Below, piece after piece: positions 1 through 7,103 of a stretch of DNA of 28,746 nt. The translations under genes and the position numbers were made by a program. Origin of the DNA: a virus. The notes under the pieces are model-generated. The model worked only from the letters and a program-made list of their open reading frames with translations, was not told the origin of the DNA and did no database searches. The stretch's first letter is position 1; every line of letters starts with the position of its first letter. Location of the stretch: positions 1 through 28,746 of IMG/VR virus record IMGVR_UViG_3300046817_000871. One strand, given 5' to 3'.

Positions 1-498
1 CACCAGCGCTCCGGCGGTCGGCAGCGACAGGGCGTTCGCGTGGACCTGGGGGACCGCGCCCGTGAGGACCAGGGCACCGGCTGTCGGGGCGATGCCGCTG
101 GCGGTGATACCGAGCGCCGGCACCGAGCCGGTCAGGGTCATGGCGCCCGCAGACGGGGCGATACCGGTGGCCGTGATACCGAGAGTGGGCGTCGCCCCGC
201 TCAGGACCAGGGCGCCACCGGTGGGCAGGCTCTTGACCGGTGTGACGACTGCGGGGACGGCGCCGGTCAGGACCAGTGCACCAGCCGTCGGTAGCGACAG
301 TGCGTTGGCGACGACCGTCGGCACCGACCCGGTCAGGATCATCGCGGCGGCGGTCGGTGCCACCTTGACGCCGACGTTGACGGTCGGGGTCGACCCGGTC
401 AGGACGATGGCGCCGGCGGTCGGAGCAGCGGCAACGTTGGCGGTCGCGGTGACGGTCGGCGTGGCGGCCGTCAGGACGAGCGCGCCGGCGGTCGGCAG
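1..498 (-). repeat. Tandem repeats of about 66-72 bp coding the PTAGALVLTGA units (left part)
   Basis: About 7.5 degenerate copies, each encoding PTAGALVLTGAVPTV-like residues and a 6-9 residue spacer. Two spacer types alternate: one with ANALS before the Leu-Pro, one with TATGI or TASGI before Ala-Pro. The window edge cuts a copy after its Ala-Leu-Val. Confidence 0.9.
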
Positions 499-1068
499 CG
501 GGTTCTGGTTGGTCGGCGGCACATACGCCGTGATCGTCTCGGTGAATGTGACGAACGTGTCGCCATTGGCGGCGGATGTGGTCCCGCCATAACTCAGCGT
601 CGCGACCCCGACCGCCATCGTGCCGATCGCATCGGCATGGGGGATGACCTTCAGCCAGTCCCCGTCACTGAACGTCGTGCTGGTCGGCGTGGCCGTCCAC
701 GTCTGGAGGGCCGAGGCGGTGCCGTACTCGGCATTGTCGACATGGCCGGCGTTGGCATTGGCGACGACGTCGGACAGCTCTGTGCCCGCGCTGTCGCAAC
801 GGACGATGCGACACGCCGCCGTGGCGTTCGTCGTCATCGCGTCCTCGAGGCCCCAGAAGTTGAAGCTGACGGTGCCCGAGATCGTGACGGCGTTGACCTG
901 GATGAACCACCAGTCCGGGCTGCTGCTGTATTCGAGGTGGTTGCCGCTGGCCGTCGTCGAAACGGTGTTCGTCGTCACGCCGCTGTCGCGAGTCGTCCGC
1001 AGGTTGCGCTGGTTCGCCGCACCCGGCCCTGACGTGGTGCTCTTGCCGAGGTAGAAAGTCGTCGCCAC
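1..1068 (-). CDS. Repeat-rich structural protein, N-terminal part (runs off left end)
   Basis: The frame opens at a GTG directly after the TAG of the gene to its right and stays open to base 1, giving 356 codons with no stop. Residues 1-190 are a non-repetitive, Thr/Ser/Trp-rich region that looks all-beta. From about residue 191 a 22-24 residue unit of the form LPTAGALVLTGAVPTV plus a variable spacer repeats seven times and is cut in the eighth copy. The same repeats, in the same frame, end at 27733 from the right edge of the window, so this is very probably the front half of one gene of at least 693 codons. It lies between head and head-tail adaptor genes, which suggests a virion protein such as a head fibre or decoration. 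I do not recognise a named family, and the exact role is unknown. Confidence 0.8.
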   Translation of the reverse strand, partial: MATTFYLGKSTTSGPGAANQRNLRTTRDSGVTTNTVSTTASGNHLEYSSSPDWWFIQVNAVTISGTVSFNFWGLEDAMTTNATAACRIVRCDSAGTELSDVVANANAGHVDNAEYGTASALQTWTATPTSTTFSDGDWLKVIPHADAIGTMAVGVATLSYGGTTSAANGDTFVTFTETITAYVPPTNQNPLPTAGALVLTAATPTVTATANVAAAPTAGAIVLTGSTPTVNVGVKVAPTAAAMILTGSVPTVVANALSLPTAGALVLTGAVPAVVTPVKSLPTGGALVLSGATPTLGITATGIAPSAGAMTLTGSVPALGITASGIAPTAGALVLTGAVPQVHANALSLPTAGALV

Positions 1069-1305
1069 CTAGCCCCGCCTCCACGGCCTCCGATTGCGAC
1101 GCTCGGCGTTCCAGTCGGTCATCGGCCAGCCCTGCAACCAGAACCAGACCCGCTTCCACTGATGCGTCTGCGCGGTGTCGAGGCGTTGCTGGATGTCGCT
1201 GACCTGACGCCGCAACTCGGCGACCTGCCGGTACAGCGTGTCGAGTTGGACCTCGTCAGGCGAGGTAGTCTCCGGTCGAATCGGCGACGTTGTGTCGGAT
1301 GCCAT
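1069..1305 (-). CDS. Small coiled-coil, Trp-rich protein
   Basis: 78 residues from an ATG that overlaps the end of the gene to its right by about 50 bases; no better start lies closer. After a polar N-terminus, residues 18-45 show a heptad-like pattern (LDTLYRQVAELRRQV) typical of a short coiled coil. A basic, Trp-rich tail follows, with five Trp in about 27 residues and ending RRPWRRG. It sits between a small beta-rich gene and the repeat-protein gene, and its TAG abuts the next GTG. It may be a minor virion or assembly protein. No family is recognised, and the start is uncertain. Confidence 0.55.
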   Translation of the reverse strand: MASDTTSPIRPETTSPDEVQLDTLYRQVAELRRQVSDIQQRLDTAQTHQWKRVWFWLQGWPMTDWNAERRNRRPWRRG

Positions 1306-1558
1306 TCCTGAACTCGTAGAGCCACAGGTAGATGACCCCGCCACCGACGCCGTCCCAGGTCGGGGTCGGGCCGATCGTGAACGTCGTCTCGCCCGCGGTC
1401 AGGTGGTGCCAGCTATGGCTGTTGAAGGTACCGTCGGGCAGGCCCAGCGCGGCCTCCGCCCAGGCATCGTCGGGCAGGCCCGTCCATGTGATCGTCGCCA
1501 TCGCGTCGTGGGCCAGCGGATCCGGGCTGAACGAGATCGTCGGCTTCTGACCGGGCAT
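1256..1558 (-). CDS. Hypothetical small beta-rich protein
   Basis: 100 residues beginning MPGQKPTISFSPDPL. An upstream in-frame ATG overlaps the previous stop codon (ATGA), but a clear AAGGAG lies 7 bases before the ATG at 1558, so that start is preferred. The sequence has alternating hydrophobic stretches (ATITWTGL, TTFTIGPTPTW, GVIYLWLYEF), which suggests a small beta-sandwich. It is in the head region between a conserved structural-type protein and the coiled-coil gene. A virion function is inferred from position only. Confidence 0.7.
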   Translation of the reverse strand: MPGQKPTISFSPDPLAHDAMATITWTGLPDDAWAEAALGLPDGTFNSHSWHHLTAGETTFTIGPTPTWDGVGGGVIYLWLYEFRNGIRHNVADSTGDYLA

Positions 1559-1578
1559 GTGGGACTCCTTCCGCGCCA

Positions 1579-2004
1579 TCAGGCCAGCGTGAAGACGGTG
1601 CCGCCGTTACTGCCGACCGTCATCGTGTTCGTGTTGGTCGCGGTAACGTTCGCGCCGCCCGAGTCGAGCAGGGCGAAGCACACGACGTCGCCGCCGACCT
1701 CGTAGATGGCCGCCCACTTCACCGTGATCCCGGCCGTCCCGGCGGTCCAGACGGGTGCCGTGGTCATCACAACGGTAACGGTGGTGGTGCCCGACTGGGT
1801 GAGCGCCACGGCGATGCCACCAGTCGTGTAGCCGGTACTGACGTTGGTGAGCTCGTTGGTGACGCCGGCATAGGTCGTCGATCCGACGGCCAGGTTCGAC
1901 GTGCTGGGATAGAGCGCCATCTTGTAGGAGTCGGCCAGCACGAACTGGCCGGTCAGGAACTTGGATCGGGTCGAGTCGGTGAAGACCCACGCGCCGGCGG
2001 CCAT
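1579..2004 (-). CDS. Conserved phage structural-region protein (KMALYPSTSN / YTTGG type)
   Basis: 141 residues, with AAGGAG 7 bases before the ATG. The pattern F...L..........KMALYPSTSN, then ATTYAGVTNE-like residues, then GYTTGGIAVAL, then AAIYE with ICYxDLGG-like residues near the end resembles a protein seen in many siphophage and Mu-like structural modules, usually near head or tail genes. The family is known to me only as a conserved phage protein without an agreed function. It ends two bases into the alternative start of the next gene. A minor virion component is the likely role, inferred from position. Confidence 0.7.
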   Translation of the reverse strand: MAAGAWVFTDSTRSKFLTGQFVLADSYKMALYPSTSNLAVGSTTYAGVTNELTNVSTGYTTGGIAVALTQSGTTTVTVVMTTAPVWTAGTAGITVKWAAIYEVGGDVVCFALLDSGGANVTATNTNTMTVGSNGGTVFTLA

Positions 2005-2007
2005 GTG

Positions 2008-2208
2008 CTACTCCTTGGTCGCGCGGCGGGCGCGCGTCTTGACGGGTGTCGGCTTGACGACGACCGCCGCCTCGAGCGGCGCGAGCTGGTGGCCGAGGGA
2101 ATGGTCCTCGCAGATCGGGTGCGAGGCGTGACACAGGTCGAGCCCGACGGCGGGCTTGCCGTCGTAGATGCAGCCGGTGTTGGTGACGCTCGTCGTGGTC
2201 TCGCTCAC
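2008..2208 (-). CDS. Small Cys/His protein, hypothetical
   Basis: 66 residues starting at GTG within a GTGA overlap with the stop of the gene to its right. Residues 12-36 hold a cluster of Cys and His (Cys12, Cys26, His27, His30, Cys33, His36), spaced so that a single metal site is possible. The tail is basic (KTRARRATKE). The AAGGAG of the next gene lies inside its last codons. It is in the head-gene cluster; function unknown. An upstream ATG would lengthen it but overlap the previous gene by 70 bases, so I rejected it. Confidence 0.6.
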   Translation of the reverse strand: MSETTTSVTNTGCIYDGKPAVGLDLCHASHPICEDHSLGHQLAPLEAAVVVKPTPVKTRARRATKE

Positions 2209-3065
2209 GTCATCACCAGGCTCGAGGACATGATGATGTTGGTCGAGCTCGTGAACTTGAGTCGGAAGTAGCGCCACGCCTGCCCGCCCACGGCCGGCGC
2301 CTGGGCCGACGTCAGGTTGTAGTTGGTCGTCGTGGACGTGGTGATCGGTCCGAGCTGCGTGCCGGCGATGGCCGTCTGCGGCGAGGCGAGGGCGCTGTAG
2401 ATGACGTTGAACCAGCTCACGCCGTCGTAGCTGCCCTGCATGTCGACGAGGGTGGTCGGCGGCGTGGTCCCGATGACGCTGGTGATCGAGATCCCGCCCG
2501 CCTCGCAGTCGTTCGGCCGGACGTAGACGTCGCTGTAGAAAGTGGTCTTGGTGAAGTGCGCCGCGGTCGTCGAACCGACGACCGTAGTCGGCGCGGCCGA
2601 GGTCAGCACCCGGAACGAGCGCGGGTCGTCGACCGCGGTCACGGTCTGCACGCCGTCGAGCGACGGGGTCGAGCCCGAGGCCACGATCGTCACCGTGTCA
2701 CCCACGCGGAGGTCGTGGTTGCGCCCGACGTTGATGAGCGGTGCCGCGCCGGGGGTGAGCGGGATGCTCGTGATGGCGTAGTCGTAGGCGCCCGAGGTGG
2801 CGCCCGCCGAGGTGTTGACCGGGATCGAGAAGGTCTTGTCGGTCACGACCGTGACGACCTGCTGCGGCGTCACGGTCAGGGCCGGGTTCGCCCCGCCGCT
2901 GGCCGTCCAGAAGATCGTGTCACCGGTCGTCAGGCCGTGCGGCGCGAGGGTGGTGACGACGGTCGCTGCGGCGATCGTGCTCGACACGATCTGCTCGACG
3001 CCGCCGGGGCGGATGCCGAGCTGGCCGGTCAGGGTCGCGCCGGGCGTGTTGACGATGGTGCCCAT
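2205..3065 (-). CDS. Putative head/virion decoration-type protein with two HGLxxGDxV modules
   Basis: 286 residues, ATG directly after the TAG of the previous gene. Two copies of a module seen in many phage structural proteins are visible. One is at about residues 38-88 (APHGLTTGDTIFW ... DKTFSIP). The other is at about 115-165 (NHDLRVGDTVTIV ... DPRSFRVL). The C-terminal third carries a QGSYDGVSWFNV segment followed by a beta-rich stretch (WRYFRLKF). The protein is all-beta in appearance, lacks a signal peptide, and sits two genes after the capsid. A decoration or minor structural role is inferred from this position; no assay-backed relative is known to me. Confidence 0.65.
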   Translation of the reverse strand: MGTIVNTPGATLTGQLGIRPGGVEQIVSSTIAAATVVTTLAPHGLTTGDTIFWTASGGANPALTVTPQQVVTVVTDKTFSIPVNTSAGATSGAYDYAITSIPLTPGAAPLINVGRNHDLRVGDTVTIVASGSTPSLDGVQTVTAVDDPRSFRVLTSAAPTTVVGSTTAAHFTKTTFYSDVYVRPNDCEAGGISITSVIGTTPPTTLVDMQGSYDGVSWFNVIYSALASPQTAIAGTQLGPITTSTTTNYNLTSAQAPAVGGQAWRYFRLKFTSSTNIIMSSSLVMT

Positions 3066-3299
3066 CTAGCCGCCTCGCTTCTGGCCGGGGCCGGCCACCG
3101 CCGCCTCGACCTCGGGCGCCGAGCGGTCGGACGAGAGGAGCGGCTCGAACAGGTGGGGGTACTTGCGGTAGAGGGGATCCGACCCGCGCACGCGCGTCCG
3201 GCCCCTCACGCCGCCGAGGAAGTCCGGGAACTCGGGGTCGGCATTCGCCCAGGACGTCTTGGCGACGTACCAGGTGTCCTGTGGATCGGTCCTCGCCAT
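3066..3299 (-). CDS. Small head protein following capsid, hypothetical
   Basis: 77 residues from an ATG with GGAGG five to six bases upstream, which is better than the longer start at 3353. That longer start would run into the hairpin after the capsid gene. The segment TRVRGSDPLYRKYPHLFEP resembles the short proteins that often follow the capsid gene in siphophages of high-GC hosts. The function of those is generally unassigned. Its TAG abuts the next ATG. Confidence 0.65.
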   Translation of the reverse strand: MARTDPQDTWYVAKTSWANADPEFPDFLGGVRGRTRVRGSDPLYRKYPHLFEPLLSSDRSAPEVEAAVAGPGQKRGG

Positions 3300-3319
3300 G
3301 CTGGCCTCCGGTGGGTGTC

Positions 3320-3351
3320 GAGGAGCGGGACCGGGGGGCGACCCGCTCCTC
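3320..3351 (-). terminator. GC-rich hairpin after the capsid gene (partial terminator or mRNA stabiliser)
   Basis: A perfect 10-bp stem, GAGGAGCGGG with CCCGCTCCTC, and a 12-base loop. It starts 9 bases after the capsid stop codon and ends before the Shine-Dalgarno of the next gene. There is no U-run after it on the minus strand, so full termination is unlikely. Partial termination or protection of the capsid mRNA 3' end fits better. Confidence 0.7.
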
Positions 3352-3360
3352 AATCGGGGA

Positions 3361-4872
3361 TTACTTGCCGCGGAAGATGCACGCCTCGCGTCCGGCGCCG
3401 AGGGTGTTGAGGCCCAGGCCGACCGAGGTGTTGCGCCACCACGCGTAGACCATCCGCTGGCCGGTCGGGAGACCGGTCGCCGCGGACAGGAAGTTCGGGA
3501 TGAGCTCGATGTTGAGTCCGACCCGGTCGATGATCACGAACCGGGTCCGGTCGGCGAGGATCGCCACCTTCTCGGTCGAGGCCATCGAGGTGTTGGCCGG
3601 CGCGATGGCCTCGTAGGCCGGGTAGCCGACGAGGTTACCGAGACGGCCGTTGTTGGCGTAGTCGCCGAGCGAGCCGCCGAGGGTCAGGTTGTCGACCCAC
3701 AGCCCGGCGCCGCCGGCGGTGTCGATGCCGCGGACGAGGCTGTAGAAGTACGGGCTGCCGAGCCAGACCGCGTTGCCGCGGTAGCGCGGGCCGAGGTTGG
3801 CCGCGAGCTTGTACAGGTCGGCCGGCACGATCGTGAGGGTCGTGGTCGTGTCGAGGAAGTTGAGGGTGTAGTAGGTGTAGATGCCCATCGGGTGATGGCC
3901 CGTGCCGATGGCCGTCGAGAACTCGGTCGCCTCGAGGACGTCCTTGGCGTCGGCGATCTCCTTGGTCAGCTCGGCCTCGAGCGAGCCGAGCGCGTAGTCG
4001 CCCTCGATCTCGACCGAGAAGGTGGCCGCGGTGTGGGCCTTGACCAGCAGGCGAGCAGGTGCCGTGAAGGCGGGCGACAGGTCCGTGGCCGCGGTGGCCT
4101 CGTCCTCGTACACCGCCGTCATGCCCGAGGACACCGACGGCCGCCAGTCGTTGCTGGTCGTCTTGACGACGCGGAACGCCGCCCGGAACGGGTTGATGGC
4201 ACCCGAGGTGTTGATGATCATCGTGGGGTCGAGATCGAACGGGACCGCCGTGTTGGACGCCGTGACCAGTGCGGTCCGGGCCTCCTCGAAGGCGTGGGAC
4301 TCCTCGGCCGTGAACGCGGCGCCCGCCGGCCCCTGGGTCAGGAACTTGCGGTATGCCCGCCGGTACGCCGGGGCGCCGGTGTACAAGACGCGCTTGTCCA
4401 TCTCGACCGGATCGATCGTGTCGCCAGGCTTGCCGCCGTTGAGCAGCGACTCGATCTCGCCCTGGCCCTTGGCCCGCTCGGTCGTCGGGAAGTGGGCGCC
4501 TTCGACGGCCCGCATCGCGGCGTCGTGCAGGTTGCTGACCCGCTGCTCCTCGCTGCGCGCCTCGCGCTCGATGCGCCGGACGTCGTAGATCGACTCGAGG
4601 TCGCGACCCTTGATGACCGCCGGCGGGCTGTAGGTCTGGACGACCCGCTCGGGATCTTCGGAGTTCACGCGAACCTGAAGTTGGCGGGTACGCTGGGCGG
4701 TGATCTCGGCTTCGAGTTGGCCGCGCTCCGTCACCCGATCGTCGAACAAGGTCTGCTCGGACTCGGACAGGATGCCCGGCACGTCGGCCGCCCGCTTGAT
4801 CTCGGCGTTGAGCTCGACGACGCGGGCGGTCTTGTCCTCGATCGTGACGTACTTGCTGGTATCGATTGCCAC
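3361..4872 (-). CDS. Possible separately initiated major capsid protein
   Basis: An internal, in-frame start for the capsid half of the fused frame. A GTG at 4872 is preceded at 7 bases by a full AAGGAG (4880-4885). It would give a 503-residue protein beginning MAIDTSKYVTIEDK, a normal length for an unprocessed HK97-type capsid with its delta domain. Initiation here would make more capsid than protease, which assembly requires. This is an alternative product of the same frame, not an extra gene. Confidence 0.5.
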   Translation of the reverse strand: MAIDTSKYVTIEDKTARVVELNAEIKRAADVPGILSESEQTLFDDRVTERGQLEAEITAQRTRQLQVRVNSEDPERVVQTYSPPAVIKGRDLESIYDVRRIEREARSEEQRVSNLHDAAMRAVEGAHFPTTERAKGQGEIESLLNGGKPGDTIDPVEMDKRVLYTGAPAYRRAYRKFLTQGPAGAAFTAEESHAFEEARTALVTASNTAVPFDLDPTMIINTSGAINPFRAAFRVVKTTSNDWRPSVSSGMTAVYEDEATAATDLSPAFTAPARLLVKAHTAATFSVEIEGDYALGSLEAELTKEIADAKDVLEATEFSTAIGTGHHPMGIYTYYTLNFLDTTTTLTIVPADLYKLAANLGPRYRGNAVWLGSPYFYSLVRGIDTAGGAGLWVDNLTLGGSLGDYANNGRLGNLVGYPAYEAIAPANTSMASTEKVAILADRTRFVIIDRVGLNIELIPNFLSAATGLPTGQRMVYAWWRNTSVGLGLNTLGAGREACIFRGK

Positions 4873-5625
4873 GTGTTCGCTCCTTGAATCAGAAGACCCG
4901 CCTTCCGGCGGGTCCTGGGCTGCGATGACTGCCGCGTCTGGCGGCGGGTCCGGCTCATCGCGGCGCTCCGGTTCGAGGTGAGCCTCTTCGGGCTCGGCGT
5001 CGACGGAGGGTGCTACCGGCTCTGTGGTGGTGAACGTGACCGGCGAGCGCATCTCGTCGGTCAGCGAGCGCAGGGCGACCGACGCCCCGGCATAGGCGGG
5101 CCAGGTGACCGGCCCGAGCTCGTGCAGGCGGGCCTCGGTGATGGTCCGCTCGGGCAGGCCCTTCGGATTGTGGGCCGAGACCGGTGCGTCCTTGGTCCAC
5201 CATTGCGGCGGGTCCTCGCGGACGACCGAGAAGCGGTGGCTGGCGCCGTAGACGCCCTTGCGGATACCGTCGACGATCAGTTCGGGAACGCCATCGAGCA
5301 GGCGACCGCGGACGAACGGGCTGGTCGCATCCTCGCCGACCTCGTCGGTCGTGGCGATCGGCGACTCCCCGATCGAACCCTTGCCATGCTGGAACAGGAT
5401 CTTCGGAGGGCGCTCAGCCATCGTCTTCTTGTAGGCCGAACGGCTGAACCGCTCCATGAAGTGGCCCTCGGCCACCGATTCGATCTCGGCCCACTGGTCG
5501 TGGGGCGCGAGACGGACCGTCAGCGTCTTGCCGTCCTCGGACACGCCGCCGGGCATCGCCCGATACAGGTCGTCGCGGACGTGCTGCACCTCGGCTTCGG
5601 CCTCGGGCTCCTCGGTCATCGTCAT
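3361..5625 (-). CDS. Prohead protease - major capsid protein in one open frame (HK97 type)
   Basis: 754 residues. The ATG overlaps the portal stop (ATGA), with GGGAG upstream. Residues 15-190 match the HK97 prohead protease (S78) pattern: candidate catalytic His80 in ILFQHGKGSIG, Ser129 in YGASHRFSV, and the typical ELGPVTWPAYAGASVALRSL end. Residues 195-250 are an acidic, Pro-rich linker. From residue 252 on is an HK97-fold capsid: a coiled-coil delta-like region (about 255-315), a conserved body, and a C-terminus with LGNLVGYPAYE and RVGLNIELIPN. In most phages these are two genes. Here no stop codon separates them, but a hairpin, an AAGGAG and a GTG at codon 252 lie at the boundary, so separate capsid synthesis is also possible. 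Self-cleavage could also separate the parts. Confidence 0.9.
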   Translation of the reverse strand: MTMTEEPEAEAEVQHVRDDLYRAMPGGVSEDGKTLTVRLAPHDQWAEIESVAEGHFMERFSRSAYKKTMAERPPKILFQHGKGSIGESPIATTDEVGEDATSPFVRGRLLDGVPELIVDGIRKGVYGASHRFSVVREDPPQWWTKDAPVSAHNPKGLPERTITEARLHELGPVTWPAYAGASVALRSLTDEMRSPVTFTTTEPVAPSVDAEPEEAHLEPERRDEPDPPPDAAVIAAQDPPEGGSSDSRSEHVAIDTSKYVTIEDKTARVVELNAEIKRAADVPGILSESEQTLFDDRVTERGQLEAEITAQRTRQLQVRVNSEDPERVVQTYSPPAVIKGRDLESIYDVRRIEREARSEEQRVSNLHDAAMRAVEGAHFPTTERAKGQGEIESLLNGGKPGDTIDPVEMDKRVLYTGAPAYRRAYRKFLTQGPAGAAFTAEESHAFEEARTALVTASNTAVPFDLDPTMIINTSGAINPFRAAFRVVKTTSNDWRPSVSSGMTAVYEDEATAATDLSPAFTAPARLLVKAHTAATFSVEIEGDYALGSLEAELTKEIADAKDVLEATEFSTAIGTGHHPMGIYTYYTLNFLDTTTTLTIVPADLYKLAANLGPRYRGNAVWLGSPYFYSLVRGIDTAGGAGLWVDNLTLGGSLGDYANNGRLGNLVGYPAYEAIAPANTSMASTEKVAILADRTRFVIIDRVGLNIELIPNFLSAATGLPTGQRMVYAWWRNTSVGLGLNTLGAGREACIFRGK
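4870..4914 (-). promoter_or_regulatory. Internal ribosome-binding site and hairpin between protease and capsid parts
   Basis: On the minus strand a perfect 8-bp stem GACCCGCC/GGCGGGTC closed by a GGAA tetraloop (4895-4914) is followed by AAGGAG (4880-4885), a 7-base spacer and GTG (4870-4872). The stem sits in coding sequence yet looks like an intergenic element. The spacing of site to start equals that of other genes in the window. Confidence 0.65.
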
Positions 5626-7088
5626 GGCTTCTTGCTCCCATTGGCGGGCATCATCGGCATGGCCGGCTTGCTCCCGTTGGTCGCGGGTGCCTTGCCGACC
5701 ACGGCCGGCACGGTGCCCTCGACAGGCGTCTCGCCGGGTGCCTCGCCGACCGGCATCTTGGTGCTGCCCGGGGCTTGCAGCTGCACGCTGAACAGCCCGG
5801 TGTGGTTCCCGATCAGCAGGGTGTAGTCGTCGGCCTCGACCGCCTTGATGGCGTCGTCGGCCTTGAAGCCGGTGACGATGAGTTTGTCGATCGTGGCCGC
5901 CTTGGTCGCCGCGATGTCGGCCCGGTCGCGCTCGTCCTCGGCCAGGAACTGGATGCCCGAGGCGTCGTACCAGAGCTCGGACCCGGTCGGCGGTGGCACG
6001 ATCGACTCGAGGCTCGAGGCGATGTTCTGCCACTGCGGCCGCGCCCACAGGTCCGCGAACGCCCGCCGCGCCTGGCCGTAGTTGCTGTAGGTCGCGGCCT
6101 GCAAGCCCTCGGACAGGCCGACGATGATCGGCGGCACGCCGGCCGCGGCCGCCACGCGGGTCTCGCCGTGGCCCTGGACGATGGCGAAGTCGAGCTGCTG
6201 GAGGTTGGCGCCGACCACGGTCGCGTCGGCACCGCCCGACAGGTACAGCGTGCGGTAGGCGTTGGCGGCGCCGGCGTGGCCCGCCTCCATGAGCCGGACC
6301 CAGTCGTTCCACTCCTCCTTGGGCAGCGTCTCGGGTCGCTTGACCACGAGGTTGGGCGTCGCACCGTTCTCGAAGAAGCTGAGCTTGTGACGGGTCGCCG
6401 CACTGTCCGACATGACCTCGCGGATGAGCGGCGTCAGCCAGCTGATGCCGCGGAACGACGCGAGCGGATCGGCGATCGGCGCGAAGTGGGCGACCTGCTC
6501 GGGCAGCAGGATGACCGGCTTCTGGCCCGAGCCGACGCCGCCCGGCGTGTAGGCGTAGCCGACGACCTGCGCGTCGAGGTCCTGCGCCGGCGCGTCGAGG
6601 ATGATCCGCGTCCAGTCGGGGCGCATGACCCGCAGTCGGTTGCCGGGACGCCGCGCGATGTAGCCGTTGCCGGCCATGTCGGCGTGCTGGAGCGCCCGCC
6701 CGAGCAGGTCACCCGTCGTGGCGCCCGGCCACGGGTGCTCGAGGATGCCGAGGCTCTGGTCGCCCCACAGGTCGCCGGTGTTGCCGGCCCGGATGCGGCG
6801 GTACTTGAAGCGGGCCTGGACGAACAGCCGGCGGCGGGCGTCCATGCACGCGAACACGATCGCGTTGCCGCGGTAGCCCTGGTCGACGAAGCCGCCGAAG
6901 GTGCCGTCGATGTCCTCCTGCTTCGCACCGGGCAGGGTCTGGTTGAGGCCCAGCGGATACGTGCGCCCGCCGAAGTTGACGAACGGCCACGGGTCCTGCA
7001 TCGACGACCACGGGTCGTAGCTCGAGGCACGGCTGCTGCCGTAGGCGGCAGGGTCGAACAGGGACCGGACCCGGTCGAGGACACTCAT
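5622..7088 (-). CDS. Portal protein (HK97 family)
   Basis: 488 residues, ATG with CGGAG five bases upstream. It follows the terminase and precedes the protease-capsid gene, as in HK97-like phages. Recognisable portal features include the N-terminal VFACMDARRRLFVQARFKYRRI region, AGNGYIARR, and ISWLTPLIREVMSDSAATRHKLSFFENGATPNLVV. VGLSEGLQAATYSNYGQARRAFADLWARP and the LAEDERDRADIAATKAATIDKLIVTGFKADDAI tail are also typical. The length is usual for the family. The last 60 residues are Pro/Ala/Gly-rich and low-complexity. Its product would form the dodecameric ring at the head vertex through which DNA is packaged. Confidence 0.95.
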   Translation of the reverse strand: MSVLDRVRSLFDPAAYGSSRASSYDPWSSMQDPWPFVNFGGRTYPLGLNQTLPGAKQEDIDGTFGGFVDQGYRGNAIVFACMDARRRLFVQARFKYRRIRAGNTGDLWGDQSLGILEHPWPGATTGDLLGRALQHADMAGNGYIARRPGNRLRVMRPDWTRIILDAPAQDLDAQVVGYAYTPGGVGSGQKPVILLPEQVAHFAPIADPLASFRGISWLTPLIREVMSDSAATRHKLSFFENGATPNLVVKRPETLPKEEWNDWVRLMEAGHAGAANAYRTLYLSGGADATVVGANLQQLDFAIVQGHGETRVAAAAGVPPIIVGLSEGLQAATYSNYGQARRAFADLWARPQWQNIASSLESIVPPPTGSELWYDASGIQFLAEDERDRADIAATKAATIDKLIVTGFKADDAIKAVEADDYTLLIGNHTGLFSVQLQAPGSTKMPVGEAPGETPVEGTVPAVVGKAPATNGSKPAMPMMPANGSKKP

Positions 7089-7103
7089 CGCGACTCCGGT
7101 GTG

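Noticed and set aside
5626-6312. N-terminal extension of the protease-capsid frame into the portal gene
   Set aside because: The Arg-rich sequence there is the portal gene read in another frame; the ATGA overlap at 5622-5625 marks the true start.
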